Of a stretch of 64,000 nt of DNA, positions 12,759 through 24,174 are shown in pieces. The notes beneath the pieces were generated by a model. It was not told where the DNA came from. It did not search any database and was given only the letters and a program-made list of their open reading frames with translations. The translations under genes and the position numbers were made by a program. Source of the stretch: Rhyacichthys aspro (lineage: Eukaryota > Chordata > Actinopteri > Gobiiformes > Rhyacichthyidae); contig CM072151.1 in NCBI GenBank assembly GCA_036850595.1, positions 21,863,307 to 21,927,306 on the forward strand, in the 5' to 3' direction. How positions within the stretch are numbered: the stretch's first letter is position 1; the number at the start of each line of letters is the position of its first letter.

Positions 12759-12817
12759 GGGGTTTGATATGAATTTGCACATTAGCCTCTTTGGCCATTG
12801 TCTTTCAAAAGTTAGTT
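12759..12817 (+). repeat. Local imperfect repeat, copy 2
   Basis: It contains 'attagcctctttggccattg' and 'tctttcaaaagttagtta', aligned to 11556-11620. The flanks outside these bounds do not align by eye. Confidence 0.6.
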
Positions 12818-14054
12818 ATTTGACCACTCAGCATTTCCCACTAAGTAATGGAACCCACAACAGGATACGTTGCAATTTCCGACTTAATGTCCACATTAAC
12901 AATAATGTCCCGATGCAGCAATTCTGCAGACAATAACTTACAATGAATCATTGTATCTGTGAGAATGTATTGGAAAGAGTGTCATCTTCTAATATCTCTG
13001 AAAATAACCAAGGTGTATTCACCCATACCTCCCATTTCTGCAGCCCTTTACCATTGGAAACTGGAAAAAAAAATCATGATGTCTCTGTATCACAATATAC
13101 ATCTAAAAAAAACCCACAATGACATACTATATATTTTCTCAGCTCTATTTGACACTGGTTAAATAAAAAGACAATTTGATGAAACAAATAGCATGCAACT
13201 TGGACATCTTCCCAAGGGACTTCCTGTTTACGATATGTTTAGCTTAAATCCATCCGCATTAGGTCGGTGTGCATTAATGACAATGACATACCCATGATGT
13301 TCATTTGTTGGTGTCATACAATTTATAAAATAATGGTGATGAATACTGGTTAGTGTGGCCCATTTTATCTCAAGTCCCCAACAGACTCAAGAGTTGGCAC
13401 TGCTCACAGCCACTCCACTGCGCTGCTGAAGCTGCAGACTTAGAAGGAGGAGGAGTGTGATTTCACTCTAATTTTGTGCTCTTGACTTGACGAGATTGCT
13501 CAGGCAATAATTGCAGACCCTTTGCTCGGGGTAAATCAATCTAAATGGAACAGTCCTGGATGATGCTATACTCTACTTGACCGACTCGGTTCCTTCCTAC
13601 TTCACACTTCTTCGGTTGCCTCCCAGCCTCTTGAGACACTCTGCTGCAGAATTATGTGCACACACAAGGACAAGTAGAAGTACTCATCCAACTCACTTTA
13701 CTCTATATAACTGATACGAGAAAGGAGAAAAACACAAGTTCTACACTCAAAATATATAGGCAGACAAGTAGCTAGTGGCAGATAGCACACAGTTTGAGGT
13801 CAACGGGATTCAGCTGTGGTTTAAAATTGCTGCAACTTTATCTTTAGGGCATTGTCTGAAGCTAAAGTTAGTTTTATCAGCTGCTGAGCTTGTGTTCTTG
13901 GAGCATTCCCTCTTGGTTTTCTATCTCCTTTTACACAAAGAAAAACCCCAAATGAACAGGATTACATTGCAAACCATGAGAGTGAGAGTGTTCCCTCTGT
14001 TTATTGGTCAGATGATTCTTGGCCATGGGCAAGAGAGAGAATACTGTATGAGGG

Positions 14055-14071
14055 AAAAAAAAAAAAAAAAA
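14055..14071. repeat. Poly(A) run
   Basis: An uninterrupted run of about 17 A residues. It accounts for the Lys-rich tail of the overlapping 116-codon frame at 13775-14125, which is therefore not taken as a gene. Confidence 0.9.
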
Positions 14072-15454
14072 CATAGTAAAGAGATCCCAGTTCATCCTTC
14101 ATCCAACGCTCCAAAATCTGGATAGCTGGGCTGAGATGATCGATTCATATTCCCTCAAAAACTAGCCAAGTGTTAGTCCAATGTTAGTATCGACCTAACT
14201 GAATCAAAAGAGAAAAAAAGATTCAAGGTTGGTGTTGTCAATACATCTGAGGATCTTTAAAGGTCTCATATGGCCTTACCTCATACTCACATATTTCAAG
14301 TACTGAACTTTTCTAGTAAAATATTTATGTCTAATAGAATCTATATAGTTGTATAAAGTGTATAGGGAAACCTTGTATATGAAAGTGCATTGGTGCAGTC
14401 TTTAAAAATAGGCTTCTACTTCTAGTGAAATAAAACTGACAAAATGTTTTGGGAGTATCCAAATGTATATTTGATGAGAAACATTAAAAATACAAAAAGC
14501 TTGACACGTTGCAATAAAGCATTTAGATATATTGGTATTGTTTTACATCAGTAAACATTGAGAGGCACATTTGAAATGGTAAAGTTAAATCACTCCTTTT
14601 AATTTTCACTTTAAATATGCATACTTTCTGCACTGCTTGGCATTTGCACTGTTGTCTGCCTACCTCATATATACCTCTTTATTTCACTTTTATACCTTAT
14701 TGCATTTATCTTTGTAGTGCTAATGTGGTGCTATTTAGATTCTTGTCTGTACCAAAATAAATTTCTGGTACTCTACCCAGCAATAAGCCTCTTTGTTTTG
14801 ATTGTATTGGTTCTAGATTTTCACTTGTTAATTTGTCTAAAAGAATGACTATGGAGTTCACAGGGTTGACTAAGGTCACAGGTCACATCTGCCTCAGCTG
14901 CTGCCTCAAAGCATTCACAAGATCATCTAAAGTGAATGTTTGTGGAAATTGCATGTTAATATAAAAGGAAAATGTATGTTTTGCTGCTGATGTATGTGAA
15001 GTTGAATTGTCAAAGGGTTGCTCTCAAGGAAGAGGAAAGCACTTAGGAGCTCTTATTATATTCAGAATAAGCCAGTCTTTCCTGAAACAAATTATGTCCA
15101 CTGCTTAGGCCATTGTTCTGGGTACTATAGTGCGTCCCACAGCAGTATTCTCACAGAATCAATGCATATATTCTGTGCCAATCAGAGGAGCGAGCCACTC
15201 AGAAGTTGCATTGCAGAGCTAACAAGTTCTTCTCCAAAGTTACTCTTTTAGCCTTTTTGAACATATTCTGTGTATGCTTGTCATTTTTTGGCTGAATTGC
15301 GCTGGTCACCACATCAGTTTCACAGTTTTGTTGTACATTATATTGAGCTATGAAATAATTCCTGTCTAGATGTCAACACAGCACCAATTCCACAAAGATG
15401 ACGTTATGAAATATCATCAAAACACTGCTATTTTGTTGACATTTTGGGATGTCA

Positions 15455-15491
15455 TTTCACAGAAGTCTGGTGGGGAGATATTTGTCTCCAA
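15455..15491 (+). repeat. Short imperfect direct repeat, copy 1
   Basis: 'tttcacagaagtctggtggg' followed by 'gatatttgtctcca'. It matches about 15765-15801, some 310 bp downstream, with five or so differences. Confidence 0.5.
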
Positions 15492-15764
15492 TCTTCATAG
15501 AATAATACAACTATTTTAGGTGGTGGCTTTGGATGGTGCTTATTGGCATAGTGGGGAGCTCCTTCTGCCAATCTATGGGGTTTGATGAATGCTCCAAATA
15601 CCAGCTACAAAAGGGTCACAAGCCAGGGTACGTTTGGGCAGATGCTAAACCAGGATAAATGGAGGGCCGTATCAGAAAGGGAGCAGCCGAAACAAATTGT
15701 GTGTAGCTTTGCGATTGTGTGGGTTGTAACCATGTCACATGAGCAGTGTTTGAACAAGTACAAA

Positions 15765-15801
15765 TTTCACAGATTTCTTGTGGGGATATATTTGTCTCCA
15801 G
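15765..15801 (+). repeat. Short imperfect direct repeat, copy 2
   Basis: 'tttcacagatttcttgtggg' followed by 'gatatatttgtctcca'. Pairs with 15455-15491; the roughly 310-bp spacing could mark the ends of an old duplicated or inserted segment. Confidence 0.5.
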
Positions 15802-15859
15802 CGCCATTCAAATGCTTTTCAGAGGTTGTTATAAAGACATAAGCAGTCTTTTATTTCAA

Positions 15860-16480
15860 CAACCAGGAGCCCTGTAGCACAGGCCAGAGGGCAGCAGCTC
15901 ACACTCCTCTCTGAGGAGATGCTCTCAGGACTCTGCTGTGTCACCAGCCTTCCTCAGGCCAAGCTGAGTCAGACTCCTCTCTGAAATGCTACTGGCCATT
16001 TTAACCTGATTGTCTTTCTGTTTTATGGCATCAGATAGAGGCTTTCAAACCAAGTAGCTTTGTGTAAACAAGGTTATCACATTTAGTTGCTGTTGTACTT
16101 TTTTAATTTATCAACACGTGGCTTAAAGCTATGTTTGTTGTCCAAAATCACTTTCCAGTACTTGTAATGACCAGTTCAGTATGGGTAAAGATGCAGCATC
16201 GTGACAATAATAATGTCCTTGATTACTAGTTATAAGCAAGACTATTAGACTAACAGTTGCTGTCTAGTTCACTCAAGTGTCACCCTGTGCTTTTAGCGTC
16301 TACAGTCTTTAGCTCTTCTTTGAGCCTCTCCCAGTTTAGCTGAGCACTCATAGAATCTCCCATTACGTGGTGTAATTGTGCGTGCTAATTATTTAGCCAT
16401 TATGCTTTCACAGTGTGTTGCCGCTTATCAGTAATGTGTCTGTTTTGCCAACGATGGGCTGGAGTGTTGTCAGACACCTC
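15860..16480. promoter_or_regulatory. Candidate conserved non-coding region
   Basis: Two blocks stand out. About 15865-15985 is GC-richer and has an AP-1/MAF-like core 'gctgagtcag'. About 16330-16440 has several TAAT-type cores ('gtgctaattatttagccatt', 'ggtgtaattgtgcg'). No frame extends through either, and no repeats were seen. The enhancer call is inferred from texture. Confidence 0.22.
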
Positions 16481-16484
16481 TGCT

Positions 16485-17695
16485 ACCTCACAACAACAAA
16501 TGAGGCTTGGGTTGGAACTCCAAATAGACAGACTGTTTATAGAAGATATTGCAGAAACTTGACGAGTGTCTGTTGAAGGTGATTACCATGACATAACTTG
16601 ACAAAAGCAAGTATTTCTCAGAAGTTTGATAGTTTTCAGATATTTTTATTTTCTAGGAATGCATTTTAGATTTTCGAAGTTTCAAAGTGCTCTTTCATTT
16701 CACTTTACAATCAGAAAATATTTGAAGTTAAAGTTCTTTTGAAGCACACTCCCTTCAGTCATGTCAAATGATTTGACACTGCATATTTTCTTTAAATTTA
16801 TAAGTAATGAATTAAAAAATATCTCATCACCAGGTATCATAAATGCTCTTTTCTTCTAATTTATTATTTTCAACTGACATTTTATATTCATTATAATGGC
16901 TAATTTTCTGGATCTGGTATAGACAAAAAACAAACAAACAAAACAAACAAACAAACAAAAAAGGATCAAAGGCTAAAGCGTCCCCAAAGTGGTGCAGTAC
17001 GATATGCTTTTTGGAAACAGTTCAAACCCCTTTTGTGACGGGAAGTTACCTGTACTAAGCTGCTCCAGTGGAAATGAGGCTTTAGAGGAAAAGTGTCTTT
17101 TATGCAAGCTTTAAACAATCTCTTCAAATACCTCTCATAGCACCACACTATACTGCACACATTTAAGGCACTGTTACCCTCCGCTCCCCTCCTCAGCCTG
17201 GAAGTCTCTCTTCTGCCCCAGGTTCACGTCACACCATAACCGGATTCATGTGAGTCAGGGCTCAGATAAAGACTGGTAGGAGGGACATGATTGAAAATGA
17301 AATAGAAATCCACCTTTTGACTGTTCCCTCTCACTGTGTCTGTGTCTTTAAGTGCTTGTAGTGGCTGCTGGTGCGCCGCAGGTCCCGGCCCCAGCCAAAC
17401 CACTGCTCTAATCCTGTTTGGTCTTTCACGCGCTTTATCATCCGGGTTCATGCTCTCAGCTGCTATTTCATGCATGTTGGCTTGTGTTGTCTGCGGCGGT
17501 ATGCAACCCAGGCTCAGGGAATATCAAAAAGACCACAGACTTTTCAATGTGCACATTCAACCATAGGAAACACTTTACAAAAGGAGGGCAAACGGTTTAT
17601 AAATGGTTTATAAATAACTTTTCATTATATTATTATGAGCTCTTACATTGTTGTTTTAAGGCTTAAACATTATAATGCTTGGGTATGGTAAAGAC
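16485..17695. other. Gene-free stretch with an (AAAC)n tract
   Basis: Nothing is recognised apart from simple sequence at 16924-16962. The 17.2-17.5 kb part has overlapping 76-83 codon frames on both strands with no domain. The stretch ends at the target duplication of the solo LTR. Confidence 0.5.
16924..16962. repeat. (AAAC)n microsatellite
   Basis: Repeats of CAAA with small interruptions. They could be the tail of an unrecognised retroposon, but no body was identified next to them. Confidence 0.9.
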
Positions 17696-17698
17696 AAA

Positions 17699-17703
17699 GT
17701 AAC
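17699..17703. repeat. Left target-site duplication of the solo LTR
   Basis: GTAAC, identical to 18000-18004. Confidence 0.8.
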
Positions 17704-17999
17704 TGTATGAGAATTGTGTACCGCCAGTAGAAGTATTGGAACACATCGATGGACAGCAGAGACTTTGGATGACTCAAGCAGGAGAAGTTTATTACCATCA
17801 CGTTCAGGCCCGGAGACAGTTGAACATTCAAGTCTGGCTATGCTTTCATAGGACTGAGATTATAAAGCCTAAACAATGCCATAACAAAAGAGATGTTATT
17901 CAGTTGGGCTCGAGGGTATCCTGCAGATGTCTAAGTCTATCTGTTGACAAAGACCAAGGATCAGGGGCATCATAACAATAGATCTAAAATTCTCCAACA
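17704..17999 (-). mobile_element. Solo LTR of an LTR retrotransposon, with intact 5-bp target duplication
   Basis: The element runs from TG (17704) to CA (17999) and is flanked by the identical pentamer GTAAC at 17699-17703 and 18000-18004. The ends are imperfect inverted repeats: 'tgtatgagaatt' on the plus strand and 'tgttggagaatt' on the minus strand. Transcription would run on the minus strand. A TATA-like 'tttataat' lies at about plus 17861-17868, and an AATAAA signal in 'gtaataaacttctcc' at about plus 17786-17796, roughly 70 nt downstream, which is the spacing expected across an R region. No internal coding part or second LTR flanks it, so it is a solo LTR left by recombination. A 5-bp duplication fits Gypsy, BEL, Copia or ERV-type elements; the family is not assigned. 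Confidence 0.82.
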
Positions 18000-18004
18000 G
18001 TAAC
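18000..18004. repeat. Right target-site duplication of the solo LTR
   Basis: GTAAC, identical to 17699-17703. Confidence 0.8.
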
Positions 18005-18207
18005 CTCTAAGGTGAAGCTAAATACATAAATGTCAATGTGTGAGTCATCATATCCCTCTCTTCTTCAAAATTAATCAAATATTAAACTGTGTAATTCCTT
18101 TTATGTTATTCCTAATTTTTGAAATATCCTCATTCGTACTTTCATATTTGTATTTTAACTATTATAGTACTGCTGCTAAGTTAATATATATATTGTCCAG
18201 GGTACAC

Positions 18208-18532
18208 AGTATCAGGGTGGTTAGCGCTCCTGCTTCACAGCAAGAAGGTCATGGGTTTGATCCCCGGACTTGACCTTTTATGTGGAGTCTTCATGTTCTC
18301 CCCGTTTCACCGTGGGTTCTCTCCAGGATCTCCAGCACCCTCCCACCACCCAAAGACATGCATTTCTAGGTGAACTGATGACTCTAAAGTGCCCCTAGTG
18401 GATGAATGTCAGAGTGAATGGTTGTCTGTCAGTGCCTGTGTCTAATGTCAGCCTTGCGACTAACTTACCATTGTCCTGGGTGTACCCTGCCTCAGGCAAA
18501 AAGCAGCTGAGACAGGCTCTAGCCACCCATAA
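18208..18532 (+). mobile_element. tRNA-like-headed SINE (family 1), best-preserved copy
   Basis: Box A-like 'tggttagcgc' (18218-18227) is followed by 'tgcttcacagcaagaaggtc' and box B-like 'ggtttgatccc' (18254-18264). The body has 'catgttctccccg', 'ccaaagacatgcat', 'ctctaaagtgcccc', 'gaatggttgtctgtc', 'tgtcctgggtgtaccctgcc' and 'gagacaggctctagccaccc'. All blocks of the family are in order, so this is the reference copy in the window. Long overlapping frames here (128 codons at 18402-18788, 152 at 18395-18853) run through the SINE body and are not genes. Confidence 0.82.
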
Positions 18533-18559
18533 TCTCGGATATTCTAACAATACTTTAAT

Positions 18560-18990
18560 TCCAGCTGTGGTTTTGCCTCTTGCCCCCCTCCCCTCTGTCT
18601 CGGGCCTCCTGCAGAGACAGCTTGTCCGGCGGTCAGTGCGTCCAGCCACGAGGATAGTGATGATATATGTGGACGCTCGCAGCCCGGAGGTCATTGTGGG
18701 CGCACGGTGCATTACTGTGATTGAAGCCGATAATGCACCAACAGACTCCACGCTGTGGCCCCTTCTAACCCAATCACGACGGCGCTGATGGTGAGCTCCG
18801 CCATCTGTGCCGCTTTGATTGGATGGAGGAGTGATTGATGCGCACTCGAACATATTCCACTGAGTTATGGAGGTCTACTGTAGTCTTTAAGATAAGACCC
18901 GCCGCTCGTTTTTCACCAAAGACGCCACTGTGTCTCAGCCCTGCCTCCTTCTGCGCTCATTAACTGTTTGGACCATTACAACTGAACCTG
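18560..18990. promoter_or_regulatory. Candidate conserved non-coding region, GC-richer
   Basis: This is one of the more GC- and CG-rich stretches, for example 'gacgctcgcagcccggaggt', 'caatcacgacggcgctgatg' and 'gataagacccgccgctcg'. Two antiparallel frames overlap it without any recognisable domain. It could be a regulatory block or an unrecognised exon; I see no splice pattern that settles it. Confidence 0.22.
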
Positions 18991-19281
18991 AGCCTTGCTT
19001 CAGAGTTTTCTGTGGGCGTATGATCGAAAACATTTAGCATGGCTGATAAGTGTTGATACACAATTCAGCCAAAACAAACATGAGTCAAGTTTGATTTTTT
19101 GGCCTTAACTGATTCTGCATTTTGTGTAATGTTCACAAAACAGTGGAGATTTTGAAAATGTCACTTATTGTATTGGCTGAGAGCAAATGTATCTATTACT
19201 TTTATCATTTGCATCCAATTTACAGAGAGAGTAGAAATTTGAAATGATGGTGCAATGCAACTTTTTGAATCCCTTTGGAAC

Positions 19282-19372
19282 TGGGTTGTCTGTTAGCCCT
19301 GCAGTTTATTTAAGGCTGTCCAGGGTGTACCACACTCAACACCTAAAGCTGCTGGGATAGGCTGTGTCTGAA
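19282..19372 (+). mobile_element. SINE family 1, 3' fragment
   Basis: 'ctgtccagggtgtaccacac' followed by 'agctgctgggataggctg', the 3' block of the family. No head. Confidence 0.65.
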
Positions 19373-20297
19373 TTATGTAAAAGTAAACTGAAACAACTGA
19401 CAATTTAGATGATTTTTGACTATTCTAATTCTTTTTTTTAGTAATTGCCGGTCTCAAATAGCTTCTAAACACAGGAATAAAGCGTGGACATTTTGGAATT
19501 ACAATTTCAGCAGAATTAATTCCGATTGGGTCATCCGGTTGCATGATTCTTATTCAGCTGAATGTCATAGTGTCATACTGCCCAGTCAACTCCGCCACAG
19601 CTGCACTGCTCTCTGCCAGTTTCCACTTGTGTTCATCCCATTGAGCATGTACGGGGATGTTTGTGTGCCTTTAGATTGTCCCACTGTGTGTAATACTCAC
19701 TGCAGAGAACAGTCCAAACATCGCTCCAGTAACTCGCTGCATAATTTTCGGTGCCAGGGGAGGCTCCGCTGGTTGCTTCATTTCTACGGAGAGATGTCTC
19801 CCAGTGTTTGAAGAGGCTAAAATAGAACAGTACAAAGCACATCACGGAGGAAAAGGAAATGTATTCAGCCTGGGTATTAACTGTGAGTCAGTCTGCCTCA
19901 ATGACTTGACTTTATCTTACCACGGAAAATAACAATAATGGGAGGGGTCTGTGTTTGAAGGTAGTATTTGGAGGATTGTGCTAAAATGCACAGAGGCAGC
20001 TGTCTCCTGTTGGTTTCCCCCAGTCTTTCTCTGAAAGACTTGGCAGAAATGTACATAGAAAGACTAGGAACTATTACACCACTCATCTTCCTATGATTAA
20101 TCATCACCATCAATCATCAAATCCATAACATTGCCATATGCACCACAAGTAATATGTCTGGTTGAATTTGGGCTTTTCAAATATTTTATACTCCCCTTTG
20201 GCAATTTAAAATTCTGCTTTGTTCACATTGCACACATCAATACTTTTCCAAATAGACTTTTCTGATAACAGTCAATTCTGAGCTTCCAGGAATTATT

Positions 20298-20405
20298 CAG
20301 TAATTCATTCATCATCTTTCACTTCGTCCCATTATGGGTTGTGGGTGACTGGAGCCTATTCCAGCAGCTTTCGGCCTGAGGCGGGCTACACTCTGGACAA
20401 TGGCC
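20298..20405 (-). mobile_element. SINE family 1, inverted 3' fragment with tail
   Basis: On the plus strand it begins 'aattcattcatcatcttt' (the reversed tail), then 'gtgactggagcctattccag' and 'gcgggctacactctggac', which are the complement of the family's 3' landmarks. This copy shows that the family ends in a GAAT/GATGAATG-type tail. Confidence 0.65.
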
Positions 20406-21329
20406 AGTAAGTCATTTCTGGGGTAATGAATCATGAAATTTCGATCATATCTAAAGTTGCTGTGTGGTCATTATGAACACATTCCCAAAACTTGGAAGTT
20501 GCAGTAATCTAGTAACAAGTACAACTCTGTGGCAACTGCAAATGGAAATACTGATTAATATTTGCTGCCTGACTTACATGTAGCAGTAGTAATTGTTTTA
20601 TAGAATTGCTATTAATTAAACCTATAATGGCTTTTTAGAGTGCTTGTCTGAAATTGTCAACTTTATTTAAAAAGCAATGCAATAGATCATGCATTTTCTA
20701 CTTATTGTATCTTAGAAATAAACAACTTAATCCTTTTTTATTGTATTGAGCAGTTTTCCTTATATAATTGTAGATTTGACAGCACTGATTAGTGGGACAA
20801 ATTTCAAGATCTTTTGTGCAGCCAAAGAATGTACAAACAATGCACAAAAATAATACTTCACAATTAACAGTGTTGTCTAATAGTAAATATTTTACCTTCA
20901 TTAATTTCACATCAATCCATTGGCTCCACATAAAACATTAATAATGATTCAGCAGTGATGCTTGAGTTGCTTGAATTTGTGTGAAATTTAACATTTTAAA
21001 TCTAGCAGGGACCATTTCATTCAATCTGTGTCATGTCACGACACATTACTCTGCACTTATTTAGCCTTTAACCATTTCCCACGGCTAACATTTTCACAAT
21101 TTAATTAAGGTCAAAGGTCATCAACCCTTGACTCCTAAATCCAATCTAAAAATTCAAATGCCATGTCCACAAGTCGTTTAATCTAGCTCATTTGAATCAA
21201 AGCTGACATTTTTTAGATCAATGCAAATCTTTTAGGAAGTTTGCATCAGGCTCACTTTAACGCAGCTTCAACATAAAAACAAATAAAAGCAATGGCCCCT
21301 GTTTAAAATGTCATTCCTCTATTTTATAT

Positions 21330-22180
21330 TCATCTCTTCACCTCTGTTCTCCGGTGTTTGTCTGGTAGTGCGGCCGACATCCCATCTTGCCCCGGGCCGT
21401 GTGCAGGGGCAGAGGTGATAGCCCTATAGATCTGTACAATCAGCACACGTCGGGATAAATTGTGGCTGAATGGTTCATGCTCATGTCCTGCTTTGGTTTG
21501 TGTCAGCAGTGTGATAAACAGACGGTGCATTATCTGCAGTCCATCTTGCATTTCTTCTCTTGCATTCAGTTTGGTATAAATAGCAAAATCATAGCAAAAC
21601 ATGGCGGCTGATTACTGCGGCAACTTTAATCTTATTTATACCCTTTTTGAGAAGAGCATAAATAAAAAAGTAATTTTGGTTTATGGATCCTGGTTTCATC
21701 AAAGTAATTTGAATGTTGGGGTCATTCAAATGATATTTAGGGCTACATTTCTGCTATTAAACATAGAGGTCAGATCACTTTTGACCATAAGACCACACAA
21801 ATGCAACGGATGATCTAAGAGTCTAATCCCTGTTTGGGTCGAAGGTGACTCTGAGTGTACCGTCTTTATAAACGCGTCCAATCAGGCCGTGTCAGAGTGA
21901 GTTGTGGAGCGGGTTTTATACAGATGTGAAGCTCTGTGGGTGGTGTCGGCAGAGTGGTGGGGGTCGGGGTGTTAAAGGAGACACTGAAAGGTCCGCAGGG
22001 TGAGCCGACTGAGCGGTTGCCAGGGTGACGCTCAGGATTATGACCTCTTATGTCATCAGGCCATTTGGAACATATTGCACTGTGAAAGGATTGGATTTTT
22101 ATGAAGATGGATTTCATCTCCTCCAGAGCTTTCTCTTCCCATCTATCAGCCCAGCTTATTAGAATTTTGGTTTTTGAGGG
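21330..22180. promoter_or_regulatory. Candidate conserved non-coding region (two blocks)
   Basis: Blocks at about 21345-21600 ('gtgcggccgacatcccatct', 'aatcagcacacgtcgggata') and about 21850-22170 ('gagccgactgagcggttgcc', 'ctcaggattatgacctctta') are CG-richer than their surroundings and free of repeats. A 119-codon minus frame (21866-22225) runs through the second block, but its translation is low-complexity toward the C-terminus (Thr-Pro rich) and resembles nothing known. It is more likely regulatory or neutral than coding. Confidence 0.22.
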
Positions 22181-23875
22181 TTTTTTGGGTATCTTCAAAT
22201 GTGTTTCAAGCAAAAACCTTATCAAAATAATTGATTATCATGTTTAGTTTTAAAGGTCGTTATCGTGAAAGATGGCAATAGTATCTGAAATATTTTTTTA
22301 TCTGTATCGATTATACAGGAAAATTAGTGCACTACTGTATATTAGAGAGCCTATATATGTAAAAATAACAAATATATGATGAATGTGTTATCTTTAATAA
22401 ACATCAAATCAAAAACATCTCATAACACCACATGGCATTTGAGGTTTGGGATTTGAAGTTGGAGGTCCTTCAGAAGTCAAGTGGTCCTAACACTAAAACT
22501 ATAATAGAAGTAATAACTATAAAATAAAGTGTTTATTAAGAATGCTGTCAGGCTGTTCAATGAAAGATGAGCTTTACAGTGTTGCAGAGGTCACAAGGTC
22601 AGAGAATCTGTGACCCTGAAAACCTATGTAGGTCTCAATCCATTACACTGTGGTTCTGGGGTGCAGTACACAGTACAGATAATGAATCAGCAGATATTCA
22701 ACAGCACTAACTATGTTACTTACAAGAGTGTAAAAAAACAGGTCAAATTCTCACGCAGTTGTAACAGAAATATTGGCAGTTCCAAAGTTTCAACTAAATG
22801 TCACCATGATTGTGCTCACCTCTGTGGCAAAAAAAAAAAAAAAAAGATGTCAAAAATGAAATGAAACTGCATCATGTAGAATATAAAACGCCACTCAAAC
22901 ACAAGAGCATTTCCGCAGCCGCTGTGTGCCACGTGAAAAGAGAATAGTGTGACATTTAAAAAAAGGCGACCAGCTAAGCTTTCTCCATTACATGTGCTCC
23001 GTCACCTCTGACTCAAACTGTGCACAAAAGCCCCGGGGATGGAAGGCACAAAGCGGGAATGACACGGAACATGCAGGAATCTGTTCGGCGGGCTTTAGGA
23101 GAAACAAAGTGGCATTTGGAAAATACCAAATGGGATCACGTCAAGCCTGCTGCAGATGATGACAAACACTTGAGAGATTTAAGGAATAAAGCAGGAGCGG
23201 GATTATAGATTTCTGCAGGTGAGTAGACATGCCTCAAGATTATTCTTTTTGAAGATTTTTTTTCTTATATTTTTAATGTATTTTTTCTTTAGTCTTTATA
23301 TAAACCTGACATAGAACATGGGTTAGCCTGTGAATATAGCCTAAAGTATGTGCTCTACCAGGTGATTTATTGGTTCATTGGCTTGTTCCCCACAAATCTA
23401 AAGCCTTCACTATGAGCTAAAAATGTGTTTTTTATGATGACTGTCACCGTTAGCAGTAGTTTGATGTTGCTCTGATTGGATCAAATGACTTGGTCATGTA
23501 TAATTACTGAAAGTAAAACCTGTCCTTTTTTTCCAGGAGTGATCAGTGATGTAGTTACATGTTTTAATGTGTTGTGATGTGTATTGCTATGGTATTTTAC
23601 ATACAATTGAAACTAAAAGGTTATCATCACAGATATAGCCTGACAGTTTGGCCTTGTGTAGTTCAAAACACATTCAAAAACAATATTTAGTTTTAGTTCA
23701 CATCCCAAAGATTGTGTTTATTGAGGCGCTCTTTCAACGAAATTGTTTCTCTTAAACATTTATTCCCGCAGTATGTTCTATACCTCCAGCCTGCGGTTCA
23801 TGGATCACTTTATTAGAATTTATCTTGTTGCAACAATGAAAGAGTATGCTTCCATTTCACTCTGTCTTATTTGCC
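22181..23875. other. Gene-free stretch with an A-run
   Basis: A run of about 17 A lies at 22829-22845. A purine-rich, CG-containing bit at 22890-23215 carries a 62-codon frame with no recognisable domain. Nothing else is supported. Confidence 0.5.
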
Positions 23876-23879
23876 CACA

Positions 23880-24170
23880 CATGTATTGATTCCATACGCC
23901 ATGCAGTCGTGTCTTCTGTGTTCGGCTGATTAAACGACTCCATCTTGCAGCTAATTGACGACATGTGACAGATATTGCTGACGCGCAGGTCATCGGGCGA
24001 CGGGAGCTAATTAATAATGGCTGCTGTCATCTCGTCCAGCCTGACGGTACAAACGCACTGTCCCGCTCCGAGCTTCATCTGTCAAACTGCAGAGAGATGG
24101 GCCCTGTGGGAGTCCAGCAGAACAAATGGACTATTACGCTCTAATCAAATGTCAGGCCTGAAATACAACA
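23880..24170. promoter_or_regulatory. Candidate conserved non-coding element with homeodomain and MEIS-like sites
   Basis: It contains 'gcagctaattgacgacatgt', then 'gacagatattgctgacgcgc' and 'gggagctaattaataatggc'. Two TAATT-type homeodomain cores sit close to TGACAG (MEIS/TGIF-like) and a CG-rich segment. No frame runs through it and no repeat is present. This motif mix is common in vertebrate enhancers of developmental genes (family knowledge), but function here is inferred. Confidence 0.33.
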
Positions 24171-24174
24171 GTGA

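Larger units (their letters stand above)
12650..15855. other. Gene-free stretch with local repeats and an A-run
   Basis: It holds copy 2 of the 60-bp local repeat (12759-12817), an A-run at 14055-14071 and the two halves of a second repeat pair near 15455 and 15765. A segment at about 14640-14790 reads like a 3' untranslated end ('ccaaaataaatttctgg'), but I see no coding body before it. No supported gene. Confidence 0.55.
18991..21325. other. Gene-free stretch with two SINE family 1 fragments
   Basis: It contains 3' SINE fragments at 19282-19372 (+) and 20298-20405 (-). A 131-codon plus frame (19416-19811) and a 70-codon minus frame (19633-19845) overlap antiparallel. The minus frame ends near a donor-like 'gtgagtattac', but no acceptor or domain supports an exon. 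The rest is AT-rich. Confidence 0.5.

Noticed and set aside
14640..14790. 3' UTR-like or retroposon 3' end with AATAAA
   Set aside because: No coding or retroposon body upstream; AATAAA is common by chance in AT-rich DNA.
17566..17645. Possible relative of the 63.6 kb MITE ('aaacactttacaaaagg', 'ggtttataaatggtttataa')
   Set aside because: Only one end-like motif is present and the far end cannot be found, so the match may be chance AT-rich similarity.
18395..18853. Antiparallel frames of 152 (-) and 128 (+) codons
   Set aside because: Both run through the SINE body at 18208-18532; their length comes from the GC-richer repeat and the neighbouring block, and neither has a domain.
19633..19845. 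Possible minus-strand exon with donor-like 'gtgagtattac'
   Set aside because: A single splice-like site, no acceptor of note and no recognisable peptide.
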